Part shown: positions 16,555 through 25,799 of the stretch, piece by piece
How the letters are laid out: every line of letters starts with the position of its first letter
Numbering within the stretch: the stretch's first letter is position 1
Source of the DNA: Bacteroidota bacterium
GTDB lineage: Bacteria > Bacteroidota > Bacteroidia > Bacteroidales > UBA7960
Assembly: GCA_007694165.1 (NCBI GenBank)
Contig: RECE01000241.1
Span: 1 to 64,000, forward strand
Direction: 5' to 3'
Length of the DNA: 64,000 nucleotides
Position numbers and translations under genes: made by a program
Notes under the pieces: model-generated
Seen by the model: the letters and a program-made list of their open reading frames with translations, nothing else
What the model was told of the DNA's origin: nothing
Database searches by the model: none

Positions 16555-19500
16555 ATGATCAGAAAATCTATTTTATCCCTGTTTTTTCTTTTGCCTTTGC
16601 TCACCATTGCGCAGTTTACGGATGATTTCAGCGATGGAGATTTTACGCAAAACCCACAATGGATTGGTGATACAGACAAGTTTATTGTGGAAAATCAGAT
16701 GCTGCGCCTCAATGACAACCAGGCTGGAGAAGCATACCTGGCTACCCAAAGTGCCGTGCTCAATAATACGCAATGGGAATTTTGGGTAAGGATTGCTTTT
16801 ACCCCATCCAACAACAATCACCCTGTTATTTATCTTGTGAGCGACAGTGAGGATTTGTCCGGCCCTCTTAATGGGTACTATATCCGCATTGGCAAGGATG
16901 GTACTGACAACAAAAGGCTTTACTTCTACAGGCAAACCGGAGAAACGCACACTGAGATTTTGGCCGGCAATACTAACATTGCTCCATTGAGCAACAACAG
17001 AATTCGCATCAAAGCCACCCGCGATGACACAGGTAACTGGGAGTTTTTTGCCGACCCCACGGGGGCAAACTTTTTTCTGCCTCAGGGTACCACTTTCGAC
17101 AACCAGCATACCTCTGCTCAATGGTTTGGAGTGAAATGCCGCTATACCGTTACCAATGCATCCGGCTTTTATTTCGACGATTTCTACGTGGGAGAAATCA
17201 TACCTGACATTACTCCTCCGCAAATAAACAGCATCCTTGCAACTACAGAAAACACCTTAGAGGTGTTGTTCTCCAAAGCTGTGGAGCCGGTTACGGCACA
17301 AAATGTGACCAATTATTTCGTGAATAAAGGGATAGGAGCTCCGGCCACGGCTGTTCGCAGTGACGCAACACCCAACAAGGTGACGCTGACCTTTTCAACC
17401 GGATTTGTTGTCGGTGAAACTTACAATATTACCATCCTCAATGTGAAGGACTTTGCAGGGAATACCATGGCTCCCTTTACCGGTGATTTTTCCTGGTACA
17501 TCCCTCAACGCTTTGATGTGGTATTCAACGAAATCATGGCCGATCCTACACCTGAGGTGGGTCTGCCTCCGCACGAATACGTTGAACTCTTCAATACTTC
17601 GGCATTTGAAATCAACCTGGAAGGCTGGACTTTCCGCCACGGCACAACAAATCGGGAAATCCCCTTTGCTGTGATTCCGGCGGGAGGATTTTTGGTGCTC
17701 ACCTCCGCCGGGGCCATTGACGAGCTTGAAGGTTTTGGCAACGTAGTGGCTGTTCCGGGGCTTTCTGCAACGGCACTCACCAATTCAGGAGCCACCCTCA
17801 CCCTTTGGGATGAGCAGGGGGAGCTTGTCTCTTTTGTAAGTTATGCTGACACCTGGTACGATGACCCTGAAAAAGCGGGAGGAGGCTGGTCGCTGGAAAA
17901 GATTGATCCGTTCAATTTTTGTGGAGGAGCTGATAACTGGCGGGCAAGCACCGATCCCCGCGGAGGGACACCGGGAGAGGAAAATGCAGTGAGAGATGAT
18001 AATCCGGACACAACTCATCCATTGTTGCTGGGTGCGGCCTGGGAAAACCCCCTCCAGATTACGCTCTATTTCAGCGAAACTATGGATGAAGCATCTCTTT
18101 CTCAACCAGACCATTACCTGGTAAACAATGCTCATCCACTGTCTGTATCGGTTCAGGAACCTGACTTCAATCGGGCAGTGCTTATTCTGGGTACACCCCT
18201 GGAAAGCAATACTATATACGAAGTGGTCCTTTCTGAGGACATTACAGATTGCGCAGGAAATCCCCTTGCTGTTAATACGGCACAGTTTGCGGATTATACT
18301 GTAGCCCCTTTTGATATTGTTTTTAATGAATTGATGGCCAATCCCAATCCTGCCGTCGCCCTTCCGCCCTATCGGTATCTTGAGCTATACAATACCTCCG
18401 GATTCCCGATCCACCTCAGAGGCTGGACCCTCACACACGGCACCACCAGTCGTGAGCTCCCTTTTATCCCCATTATGCCGGGTGGATATGCTGTAATCAG
18501 CACAATGGCAGGGGCAGCCGCCCTGGAAGAGTTCCCCAATGTTTATGCTGTCCCCGGTCTTTCAGCAAATTTCCTTACCATTGGAGGAGTGACTCTGAGC
18601 CTTAAATCTCCGCAACAACAGATTGTATCCTTTGTGAGTTACAACGAATCCTGGTATGGCGATGCATCCAAAGCCAACGGAGGATGGGCACTTGAAAAAA
18701 TTGACCCGTTCAACTTTTGCGGAGGATCGCAAAACTGGAAAGCCTCCGTCGACCCCAGGGGAGGAACTCCCGGTGAACCCAACTCCGTGATGGGAAATAA
18801 TCCGGATACCGATTCACCGTTTTTGCTCAGGGCCGGGTATGAAGCCCCCAACCGCATCAGCCTCTTTTTCAATGAACCCATGGATGCTGAAACATTGACA
18901 AACACCGGAAACTATTCCATCAACAATGGAATCGGACAGCCCCTGAACATTGTGCTGTTTGCCCCTGAAAACCGCAGGGTTGACCTGGTATTACCCCAGC
19001 CATTGTCGCCCGAAACGATTTATGAGGTTACTGTTGCCAGTGAAATTACCGATTGTGCGGGTAACTCGCTGGAAGGTAACAGGGCCAAAGTGGGAATTCC
19101 AGTCATGGCAGACAGCCTTGACCTGGTGATCAATGAAATTCTGTTCAACCCACCCGACCGTGGGGTAAGATATGTGGAAATCTATAACCGCTCCCAAAAA
19201 ATCATTGACCTTAAGAATTACATCCTGTCATCAAAAGACACCCTCGAAGGAATTCTTACTACCATCAGGGAAATCAGTACAGAAAGTCAGCTGATTTTTC
19301 CCGGCGAATACCGGGTGCTTACCCCCAACCCGGAAATTGTAAAGAACCAATTCATGACTCCCAACCCGTTGTGGTTTATCTCTATGACCCTTTCCTCAAT
19401 GACCAACACACGGGGCATTGTTGTGCTGGCGAGCAAGGGACAGCAAATTACAGATATGATGATCTACCATGAGGACATGCACTATGCATTGCTCACAAAC

Positions 19501-19959
19501 AAAAAGGGGGTGGCACTCGAACGACTCAACTATGATCGCCCAACTGCTGATCGCAGCAACTGGCATTCTGCAGCCCGCAATGTGGGTTTTGGCACGCCGG
19601 GTTACAAAAACTCACAGTTCACCCTCAATGTGGATGCCGGAGAAAGTGTTTTTGAGGTTTATCCCAGGGTTTTCTCTCCTGATAATGACGGGGTGGACGA
19701 TGTGCTCAATATTACTTACGAAATGGAGACTCCCGGTTTTACTGCCAATGTAACAGTCTATGACAGCCGCGGCCGGCATATTAGAACCCTCTACAGGTCG
19801 GAATTGCTGGCCACCAAAGGAATCCTTACCTGGGACGGAACTACTGACGATTACCAGAAAGCGGACATGGGCATTTACATCATTTTCATTGAATTGTTCG
19901 AACCCGGCGGTACCGTAAAAACCTACCGCAAAACAGCAGTGCTGGGCGGTCGGCTGTAA
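16555..19959 (+). CDS. Large secreted lamin-tail repeat protein with gliding/T9SS-type C-terminus
   Basis: Extracellular or surface protein of 1134 residues with a signal peptide ending LTIAQ (about 20). Residues 22-215 form a LamG-like sandwich, then an Ig-like domain (about 222-317). A unit of about 266 residues, lamin-tail plus Ig-like, is duplicated at about 318 and 584; both copies hold GGTPGE and WSLEKIDPFNFCGG-type blocks. A third, shorter lamin-tail starts near 855. The end has VFSPDNDGVDD and a FlgD-like beta domain, as in T9SS type B cargo. No enzyme motif is seen. It converges on comF with a 1-base gap. Confidence 0.85.
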   Translation: MIRKSILSLFFLLPLLTIAQFTDDFSDGDFTQNPQWIGDTDKFIVENQMLRLNDNQAGEAYLATQSAVLNNTQWEFWVRIAFTPSNNNHPVIYLVSDSEDLSGPLNGYYIRIGKDGTDNKRLYFYRQTGETHTEILAGNTNIAPLSNNRIRIKATRDDTGNWEFFADPTGANFFLPQGTTFDNQHTSAQWFGVKCRYTVTNASGFYFDDFYVGEIIPDITPPQINSILATTENTLEVLFSKAVEPVTAQNVTNYFVNKGIGAPATAVRSDATPNKVTLTFSTGFVVGETYNITILNVKDFAGNTMAPFTGDFSWYIPQRFDVVFNEIMADPTPEVGLPPHEYVELFNTSAFEINLEGWTFRHGTTNREIPFAVIPAGGFLVLTSAGAIDELEGFGNVVAVPGLSATALTNSGATLTLWDEQGELVSFVSYADTWYDDPEKAGGGWSLEKIDPFNFCGGADNWRASTDPRGGTPGEENAVRDDNPDTTHPLLLGAAWENPLQITLYFSETMDEASLSQPDHYLVNNAHPLSVSVQEPDFNRAVLILGTPLESNTIYEVVLSEDITDCAGNPLAVNTAQFADYTVAPFDIVFNELMANPNPAVALPPYRYLELYNTSGFPIHLRGWTLTHGTTSRELPFIPIMPGGYAVISTMAGAAALEEFPNVYAVPGLSANFLTIGGVTLSLKSPQQQIVSFVSYNESWYGDASKANGGWALEKIDPFNFCGGSQNWKASVDPRGGTPGEPNSVMGNNPDTDSPFLLRAGYEAPNRISLFFNEPMDAETLTNTGNYSINNGIGQPLNIVLFAPENRRVDLVLPQPLSPETIYEVTVASEITDCAGNSLEGNRAKVGIPVMADSLDLVINEILFNPPDRGVRYVEIYNRSQKIIDLKNYILSSKDTLEGILTTIREISTESQLIFPGEYRVLTPNPEIVKNQFMTPNPLWFISMTLSSMTNTRGIVVLASKGQQITDMMIYHEDMHYALLTNKKGVALERLNYDRPTADRSNWHSAARNVGFGTPGYKNSQFTLNVDAGESVFEVYPRVFSPDNDGVDDVLNITYEMETPGFTANVTVYDSRGRHIRTLYRSELLATKGILTWDGTTDDYQKADMGIYIIFIELFEPGGTVKTYRKTAVLGGRL

Positions 19960-19960
19960 A

Positions 19961-20665
19961 TTATACAGACATGGCAATGGTTGCCAGCCAGACCTTCACT
20001 CCTTTAACCGCTTTCAGCTTTTGAGCACATGCCTCTAAGGTTGAACCGGTGGTAATAACATCATCAATAAGCAAAACATTCTTTCCCCTGAAAGTATCTG
20101 GTGTTTTTATGCTGAAAACGGTTTCTACATTTTCCCATCTTTTAAAGCGGGCTTTGCGGGTTTGTGTGCCGGTTCTGGAGATTCGAACCAGATTGTCAGT
20201 AATCATGGGCCTTCCAAATGTCTCCCTGATTCCGCGACCAAAGACTTCGCTCTGGTTAAACCCCCGCTTGAACTGCTTCTTCTCATGCAATGGGACCGGG
20301 ACAATAACATCCACAGGTTCCCAAACAGGATGATTTTTGAGCTGCCGCCCCAGTAGTTTGCCAAGATATATTCCTATTTCGGTTTTCCCCCGGTACTTAA
20401 ACTGGTGTATGAGATTCTGAACCTTTCCACCTTTCTGAAAATAAAACAAGGCGGTAGCCGTTTCAATATCAACACGTCCCCAGAAAACCTGCGACATGGA
20501 GTTTTCCCTGTCGTTATGAATTTTGGTGAAAGGTAATTCATAGCGGCAAAAACTGCAAAGGCACTCTTCGTCCTGAATCAACGCTCGCTTGCAGCCATTG
20601 CATAACCGGGGGTAAAACAACGACAAAAAATCTGCAGCATATCTTTTTGCACTTCCATAAACCAT
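19961..20665 (-). CDS. comF: ComF family phosphoribosyltransferase-like protein
   Basis: Cytoplasmic protein linked to DNA uptake competence in other bacteria. A CxxC zinc-ribbon pair (LCNGC and CSFC) near the N-terminus is followed by a type I PRTase fold with VLLIDDVITTGSTL (the PRPP loop). PVPLHEKKQFKRGFNQSE is the family block. 234 residues from the ATG at 20665. The track start at 20710 is a TTG lying upstream of the -7 element at 20689-20696, so it is unlikely. No other competence genes are in view. Confidence 0.9.
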   Translation of the reverse strand: MVYGSAKRYAADFLSLFYPRLCNGCKRALIQDEECLCSFCRYELPFTKIHNDRENSMSQVFWGRVDIETATALFYFQKGGKVQNLIHQFKYRGKTEIGIYLGKLLGRQLKNHPVWEPVDVIVPVPLHEKKQFKRGFNQSEVFGRGIRETFGRPMITDNLVRISRTGTQTRKARFKRWENVETVFSIKTPDTFRGKNVLLIDDVITTGSTLEACAQKLKAVKGVKVWLATIAMSV

Positions 20666-20688
20666 AACAACCAAAAGTAATGAGTTCA

Positions 20689-20696
20689 CAAATTTA
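20689..20696 (-). promoter_or_regulatory. -7 element that decides the comF start
   Basis: Minus strand TAAATTTG. It lies 24 bases upstream of the ATG at 20665 and inside the longer track ORF, which supports the shorter protein. No TTG at -33. Confidence 0.4.
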
Positions 20697-20832
20697 CACC
20701 AATGACACAAAATACGAATCAGGTTATCAGAGCATTATAAGCATACAAAATCATACGAACTGTCAAAAACACGTTTTCGGAGAGGACTCAATAATAAATT
20801 AAAACGAACATTTTATTTGCTCTGACGACCTT

Positions 20833-20856
20833 TTTATGATTTTCAGAAATCATAAA
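20833..20856. promoter_or_regulatory. 24-base dyad, possible operator
   Basis: TTTATGATTT-TCAG-AAATCATAAA: ten perfectly paired bases either side of a 4-base centre. The half-site word AATCATAAA recurs near 20895. It lies upstream of both comF (minus) and the coiled-coil pair (plus). Confidence 0.4.
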
Positions 20857-21085
20857 CCTAAAATCATCCCCTTAAATTATTGAAAACAAGCTTTAATCAT
20901 AAAAATAATATAAATTTGCACACCAAAAACAAACCAAATAATCATTACAAACCAACCTATGCATAGCAAAGCATATTTATCCCTGCAAAGGAAACCATTG
21001 TTTTATTTTTGCGTATGAAAAGGTAAGTAAGAAACTATTTTGCAATAAACCTTAATTACAAACCTATTAATCATTCCCCTACCAA

Positions 21086-22030
21086 ATGGACACCAGCAAC
21101 AAACCCAATCAACCATTGCAAAACAAAAGCAATACTTCTGACACCAAAAGTCGCAATGATAATGTTTACAAAGGAACCATCCTTGTATTGGTAATCATTA
21201 TCGGGGTGCTTACTTTTATGCTGATTACCGGTCGTCAGGCTTTACAGGAAGTTTCTACAGAAAAGACCATTGTTAATGAATTAAACCTTGAATTAAAGGA
21301 TGAACTCAACAACGTCTTGAATGAATATACAATGGTAAAACATGAGTATGACAGTGTGCTTACCAAACAAGACAGTATTATTCAGGCCAATGCCCGTGAA
21401 ATAGAAAAACTGATTGCCGAGCAAGGCGACTATCGTCGTATTCGCAGGCAACTCAATCTGCTGAGAGAGATTACCCAGAATTATGTGCGGGAGATTGACA
21501 GTCTGTATACAGAGAATCGTGTTCTCAAGGCAGAAAATGTAGAGATGCAGCAGGAAATTCAGCGGGTAACACGCCAGACTACCCAGTTAACAGAAACCAA
21601 GCAGGAGCTGGAAGGAAAAGTTGAGGTGGCTTCAGCGCTGAGGGCTTTCCAGATCAATGCAACGCCCATGCGTCTCAGAGGTCGTGACAGGGAGGATGAA
21701 ACCGACAGGGCACGCAGAACAGACCGCATCAAGGTATGCTTTACCGTAGCAGCCAATCCGGTTGCCAGCCCGGGAAATAAGAATGCTTATGTCAGGATTG
21801 CTGATCCTTCAGGAAGTATTCTCAGGCTGGGTGATGATGAACGTTACTCCTTTACCATTGGTAAAGACACGCTCCAGTTTTCCATGAGAGGACAATTCAA
21901 TTATATCAACCAGGATACAGATGTTTGTCTTTACTGGGACAAACAGGAAGAATTTGATGAAGGCATGTACCTTGTATCACTTTTTACCGATGAATTCAGA
22001 CTTGGTGAAACCCAGTTTTCCTTGCGCTAA
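21086..22030 (+). CDS. Coiled-coil membrane protein, paralogue 1
   Basis: Not recognised by function. 314 residues: polar N-terminus rich in Asn/Ser/Lys (1-28), one transmembrane helix (about 29-48), a long heptad-rich coiled coil (about 52-190), then a compact C-terminal beta domain (about 200-314). The domain starts at a charged stretch REDETDRARRTDRIKVCFTV and contains NPVASPGNKNAYVRI. Topology suggests a cytoplasmic tail and a periplasmic coil and domain. The next gene is a clear paralogue 57 bases downstream, so both are probably one transcript. Confidence 0.85.
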   Translation: MDTSNKPNQPLQNKSNTSDTKSRNDNVYKGTILVLVIIIGVLTFMLITGRQALQEVSTEKTIVNELNLELKDELNNVLNEYTMVKHEYDSVLTKQDSIIQANAREIEKLIAEQGDYRRIRRQLNLLREITQNYVREIDSLYTENRVLKAENVEMQQEIQRVTRQTTQLTETKQELEGKVEVASALRAFQINATPMRLRGRDREDETDRARRTDRIKVCFTVAANPVASPGNKNAYVRIADPSGSILRLGDDERYSFTIGKDTLQFSMRGQFNYINQDTDVCLYWDKQEEFDEGMYLVSLFTDEFRLGETQFSLR

Positions 22031-22087
22031 GAGCAAATTCGACTGGCTGTGCACCGCGAAATATTTAAAAATTAAACTATTCTTGTT

Positions 22088-23038
22088 ATGGAAGAAGAAA
22101 ATAATGAAAAAGGGAAAACCTATCGAAAAACCACTAATAACGGCAGTGGTTCAGCAGTAGTTATATTCCTGGCAGTATTAGCGGTTTTATTAGCTTTGGG
22201 CGGAGCTTTGCTTCTGAGGCAAATGCTTTCGGCCCAATACAATGCACAGGTCGCAGCCATCGAGATTAAAAACGTAAGTGAGGAAAAAGAATCGCTGATC
22301 GTTCAGCTGGATGAGCTGGAAGAAAGATATACCCAGCTTTCGGCCACAAACCAGGAGATGGAGGCCCTGCTGGCTGCAGAACGGCGCAGGGTAAGCCAGC
22401 TAAGGGCACAGTTACGTGGCGATGCTCCTTCGGCAGATGGAACCAGTATTGCACAATACCGACAGCGCATAGAAGAGCTGGAGGCGCAACTGGAAACTTA
22501 CCGAAACCAGCTCGAAATCACTGAGTCGGAAAACAACGTTCTTACCAGCGAAAATTCCCAGATTCGCGAATCACTGGCACAAACAACCGCACGCAACCAG
22601 CAATTGGAAAGAAAAACCGAGGAACTGGAGAAAAAGGTTGAAAAAGCCTCTATCCTGACTATCAGCAACCTGGAGGGCACGGCCATGAGGGAAAGAAGAA
22701 GAGGTGATGAACCTACCGACCGGGCAAAGAGGACAGATAAAATCCGCATTTGCTTTACCATCAATGAAAACCTGGTGGCCAACCCCGGCAATCGTGATTT
22801 CTTTGTCAGGCTCATCAATCCGCTCAACCAGGTGTTGACAACCTCTCCCGACAATACGCTCGATTTTGAGGGAGAAACCATTCAATACTCCCTCAAGCGC
22901 ACTGTTAATTTCCAGGGCAGTTCGCAAGACGTATGCGTGATTTGGGACCAGGCCGATAGATTTGAAAAGGGATACTACAACATCGTGTTATTTTCTGAAG
23001 GCAGAGAAGTAGGATATAAACTATTCCAACTCGAATAA
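22088..23038 (+). CDS. Coiled-coil membrane protein, paralogue 2
   Basis: Same architecture as its upstream neighbour in 316 residues: short charged N-terminus, transmembrane helix (about 22-44), coiled coil (about 52-200) and the same C-terminal domain opening with EPTDRAKRTDKIRICFTI and NLVANPGNRDFFVRL. The C-terminal domains align clearly, while the coils match only in heptad pattern. Such proteins are often mislabelled as SMC-like because of the coil. A strong terminator follows at 23071. Function unknown; heteromeric pairing with paralogue 1 is an inference. Confidence 0.85.
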   Translation: MEEENNEKGKTYRKTTNNGSGSAVVIFLAVLAVLLALGGALLLRQMLSAQYNAQVAAIEIKNVSEEKESLIVQLDELEERYTQLSATNQEMEALLAAERRRVSQLRAQLRGDAPSADGTSIAQYRQRIEELEAQLETYRNQLEITESENNVLTSENSQIRESLAQTTARNQQLERKTEELEKKVEKASILTISNLEGTAMRERRRGDEPTDRAKRTDKIRICFTINENLVANPGNRDFFVRLINPLNQVLTTSPDNTLDFEGETIQYSLKRTVNFQGSSQDVCVIWDQADRFEKGYYNIVLFSEGREVGYKLFQLE

Positions 23039-23070
23039 TAATTGACAACAATATCAACGACACTTCATAA

Positions 23071-23107
23071 AAAACCGGAAGCTAAGAAAAGTCTTCCGGT
23101 TTTTTTA
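23071..23107 (+). terminator. Intrinsic terminator after the coiled-coil pair
   Basis: AAAACCGGAAG ... CTTCCGGTTTTTTT: strong GC stem followed by seven Ts. Confidence 0.85.
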
Positions 23108-23121
23108 TGGGTCAAAATTAT

Positions 23122-23129
23122 TACTTTTG
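23122..23129 (+). promoter_or_regulatory. -7 element, probable pheT promoter
   Basis: TACTTTTG, exact TAnnTTTG match just after the preceding terminator and 110 bases before pheT. No TTG at the right distance; the -33 region is the T run of the terminator. Confidence 0.45.
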
Positions 23130-23238
23130 TGCTCTTTATTTCAACAGAACCAGGTTCATCATTCTGACAACCTGTTGTTTTTCCTCTTCGTGGGAAGAAC
23201 CTTTTTACACAATGCTTAATACTTAACAACATACATTT

Positions 23239-25704
23239 ATGAAGATCTCTCTCAATTGGCTCAAAGATTACATTCAAATTGATGAAACTCCTGAGAAAAT
23301 CGCACAGTTGCTTACGGATTGCGGTCTGGAAGTAGAGTCGCTGGAAAAAACGGAATCCGTTAAAGGCGGGCTTAAAGGTATCGTAATTGGCGAAGTGCTC
23401 ACCTGCGAAAAGCATCCCGATGCCGACCGCCTGAGTTTGACTACAGTAGACATCGGCGAAGAGGTGCTTCCAATTGTATGTGGCGCTCCCAACGTTGCCC
23501 GTGGGCAAAAAGTAGTGGTCGCCACTGTAGGAACGACCCTGCACCCTGCATCTGGTGAAAGCTTTGAGATTAAAAAAGCCAAAATAAGAGGGCAGGAATC
23601 CCGGGGCATGATATGTGCCGAAGACGAGTTGGGCCTGGGAACTTCTCATGATGGAATTATGGTTCTGGACCCATCAGTAAAAACGGGCACCACAGCTGCA
23701 GAGTATTTCAAAGTGGAAGAGGATCATTGCATCGAAATCGGACTTACCCCTAACCGAATTGACGCAGCATCGCATTATGGCGTTGCCCGCGACCTGGCAG
23801 CAGTTATCAATCATCTTCATCCCCAATCAAAAGTAAGGGCTCAAAAGCCGGATATCAGCAACTTCAAACCTGACAATAATACTGCCGGGATTTCCATAAC
23901 TGTTGAAGACCATGATGCCTGCCCAAGATATACCGGGTTATGTATTTCCGGAATAAAAGTACAGGAATCACCTGACTGGCTAAAAAACCGCTTGAAAGTC
24001 ATTGGTTTAAAGCCCATTAACAATGTGGTAGACATTACCAACTTTGTTTTGCACGAAACAGGCCAGCCCCTGCATGCCTTTGATGCCTCAAAAATTGCAG
24101 GCAACAAAGTAATTATCCGAAAACCACAAAAAGATACTGCTTTCATCACTTTAGATGAAGAGGAGCTGAAACTCACGGGCAATGATCTGATGATTTGCAA
24201 CGAAAAGGATCCCATGTGCCTGGCAGGTATCCTGGGGGGAATGGACTCGGGTGTAACTGAAGCCACAGAAAGCATTTTCCTGGAAAGTGCATATTTCGAG
24301 GCTTCCGGAATCCGCAAATCATCAAAATTCCATACCATAAATACCGATTCATCGTTCCGCTTTGAGAGAGGAGCAGACCCTGAAATGACAGTATATGCGC
24401 TGAAACGTGCTGCATTGCTCATCAGGGAAATTGCCGGCGGAAAAATCACTTCTGAGGTCATGGATGTATATCCGGTTCCGGTAAAGCCCTGCATCATCCA
24501 TTTGCGCTACGAATCTGCTCTTACCCTCATTGGCAAGGCCATTGAAAAGGAAACCATCAAAAAAATTCTGCTTTCGCTGGAAATCGCAATCAAGCAGGAA
24601 ACAGCAGAAGGGCTTGAGCTGGAAATTCCTCCCTACAGGGTAGATGTAACGCGCGAAGCAGATGTAGTAGAAGAAATTCTGAGAATATACGGATACAACA
24701 GCATTGAACTGCCCGAAAGATTGCACGCTTCAATTGTATCTTCGCCCAGACCTGATAAGGAAAAACTCCAGAATATAGCATCTGATATCCTTAGCAATCG
24801 TGGTTTTAACGAAATCATGAACAATTCGCTCACCCGGGCGAATTATTATCAAAGCGAACTTTTCGAGTCTGCCGGTATTGTTCATATCCTTAACCCTCTG
24901 AGCCAGGATTTGGGTGTAATGCGCCAGAGTCTCTTTTTTGGAGGGATGGAAACCATTGCCTGGAATCAAAACCGAAAGGTGGCAGATTTGAAAATTTACG
25001 AGTTTGGAAACATCTACTTCAAAGAAGAGAACAAAGCCAATGAGGGTCCGCTGAAATTGTCCGGCTACCGCGAACAGAGAATGCTTTCGCTATTTATGTC
25101 CGGCAACCTGAATCCTGAAAGCTGGTATGCAAAACATAAACCTGTCACCCTTTTCGATCTGAAAGCAGAAGTAATGGTTTTGCTGCAAAAAATGAATGTT
25201 CGCATGGACGATGCAATTGCAGAAGAAATTCACGGAGAAGGCTTCCTGGAGGCAGGCATCAGGTTTCTTTTCAACGATAAGCCATTGCTGGAACTGGGAG
25301 AAGTATCCCGCACTTTCCTCAAGTCATTCGACCTGAAACAGGATGTTTTTTATGCTTCTGTTAACTGGGAGCTGGTACTGGAACTTCAGGACAAACATAT
25401 GATTCGTTACAGTGAAATACCCAAATTTCCTGAAGTAAGAAGAGATCTTGCATTGCTTATCAATTCCGATGTAAAATTCAGTGACATAGAAAGACTGGCA
25501 AAGACTGCTGAAAAAAGGTTGCTTAAAAAAGTACGCTTATTCGACATTTACCGGGATGAAAAAATAGGTGCCGGTAAAAAATCCTATGCCGTGAGCTTTT
25601 CCCTTGTTGATGAAAAGAAAACCCTTACTGACAAAGAGATCGACAAGGTAATGGAGCGAATTTCCCAAACATTGCAAAAGGAGTTGAATGCGAGTATCAG
25701 GTAA
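23239..25704 (+). CDS. pheT: Phenylalanine-tRNA ligase, beta subunit
   Basis: Large subunit of the alpha2-beta2 enzyme that charges tRNA-Phe. 821 residues, full length. EMAP-type tRNA-binding domain (about 38-150; CEKHPDADRLSLTTVDIG), B3/B4 editing domain (about 210-390), B5 domain (about 400-475, PPYRVDVTREADVVEEI), core domain, and FDX-ACB anticodon-binding domain (about 728-821; SEIPKFPEVRRDLALLI). pheS is not in the window, so the two subunits are encoded apart. Start MKISLNWLKDYI is the family start. Confidence 0.97.
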   Translation: MKISLNWLKDYIQIDETPEKIAQLLTDCGLEVESLEKTESVKGGLKGIVIGEVLTCEKHPDADRLSLTTVDIGEEVLPIVCGAPNVARGQKVVVATVGTTLHPASGESFEIKKAKIRGQESRGMICAEDELGLGTSHDGIMVLDPSVKTGTTAAEYFKVEEDHCIEIGLTPNRIDAASHYGVARDLAAVINHLHPQSKVRAQKPDISNFKPDNNTAGISITVEDHDACPRYTGLCISGIKVQESPDWLKNRLKVIGLKPINNVVDITNFVLHETGQPLHAFDASKIAGNKVIIRKPQKDTAFITLDEEELKLTGNDLMICNEKDPMCLAGILGGMDSGVTEATESIFLESAYFEASGIRKSSKFHTINTDSSFRFERGADPEMTVYALKRAALLIREIAGGKITSEVMDVYPVPVKPCIIHLRYESALTLIGKAIEKETIKKILLSLEIAIKQETAEGLELEIPPYRVDVTREADVVEEILRIYGYNSIELPERLHASIVSSPRPDKEKLQNIASDILSNRGFNEIMNNSLTRANYYQSELFESAGIVHILNPLSQDLGVMRQSLFFGGMETIAWNQNRKVADLKIYEFGNIYFKEENKANEGPLKLSGYREQRMLSLFMSGNLNPESWYAKHKPVTLFDLKAEVMVLLQKMNVRMDDAIAEEIHGEGFLEAGIRFLFNDKPLLELGEVSRTFLKSFDLKQDVFYASVNWELVLELQDKHMIRYSEIPKFPEVRRDLALLINSDVKFSDIERLAKTAEKRLLKKVRLFDIYRDEKIGAGKKSYAVSFSLVDEKKTLTDKEIDKVMERISQTLQKELNASIR

Positions 25705-25799
25705 TGCAGTTTTTGCCTGTAAAATTTGCCACAACACCCCTTTTTTTGAGGGATTCGAACCCGACTCAATTGCAACAAGAAACCTAAAAAACCTGTAAT

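Larger units (their letters stand above)
20666..21085. other. AT-rich intergenic region between comF and the coiled-coil genes
   Basis: No gene seen in these 420 bases. It contains the comF -7 match, a 24-base dyad at 20833-20856, further AATCATAAA words, and -7-like words TAAATTTG (20911-20918) and TATTTTTG (21004-21011) on the plus strand. Neither has a well-spaced TTG, so the promoter of the coiled-coil pair is undecided. Confidence 0.55.

Noticed and set aside
25745-25763. tRNA T-arm-like sequence GGGTTCGAATCCC (minus strand)
   Set aside because: The T stem does not pair beyond three bases, and no acceptor, D or anticodon arm can be placed. It may be chance or a relic; it is not a tRNA.
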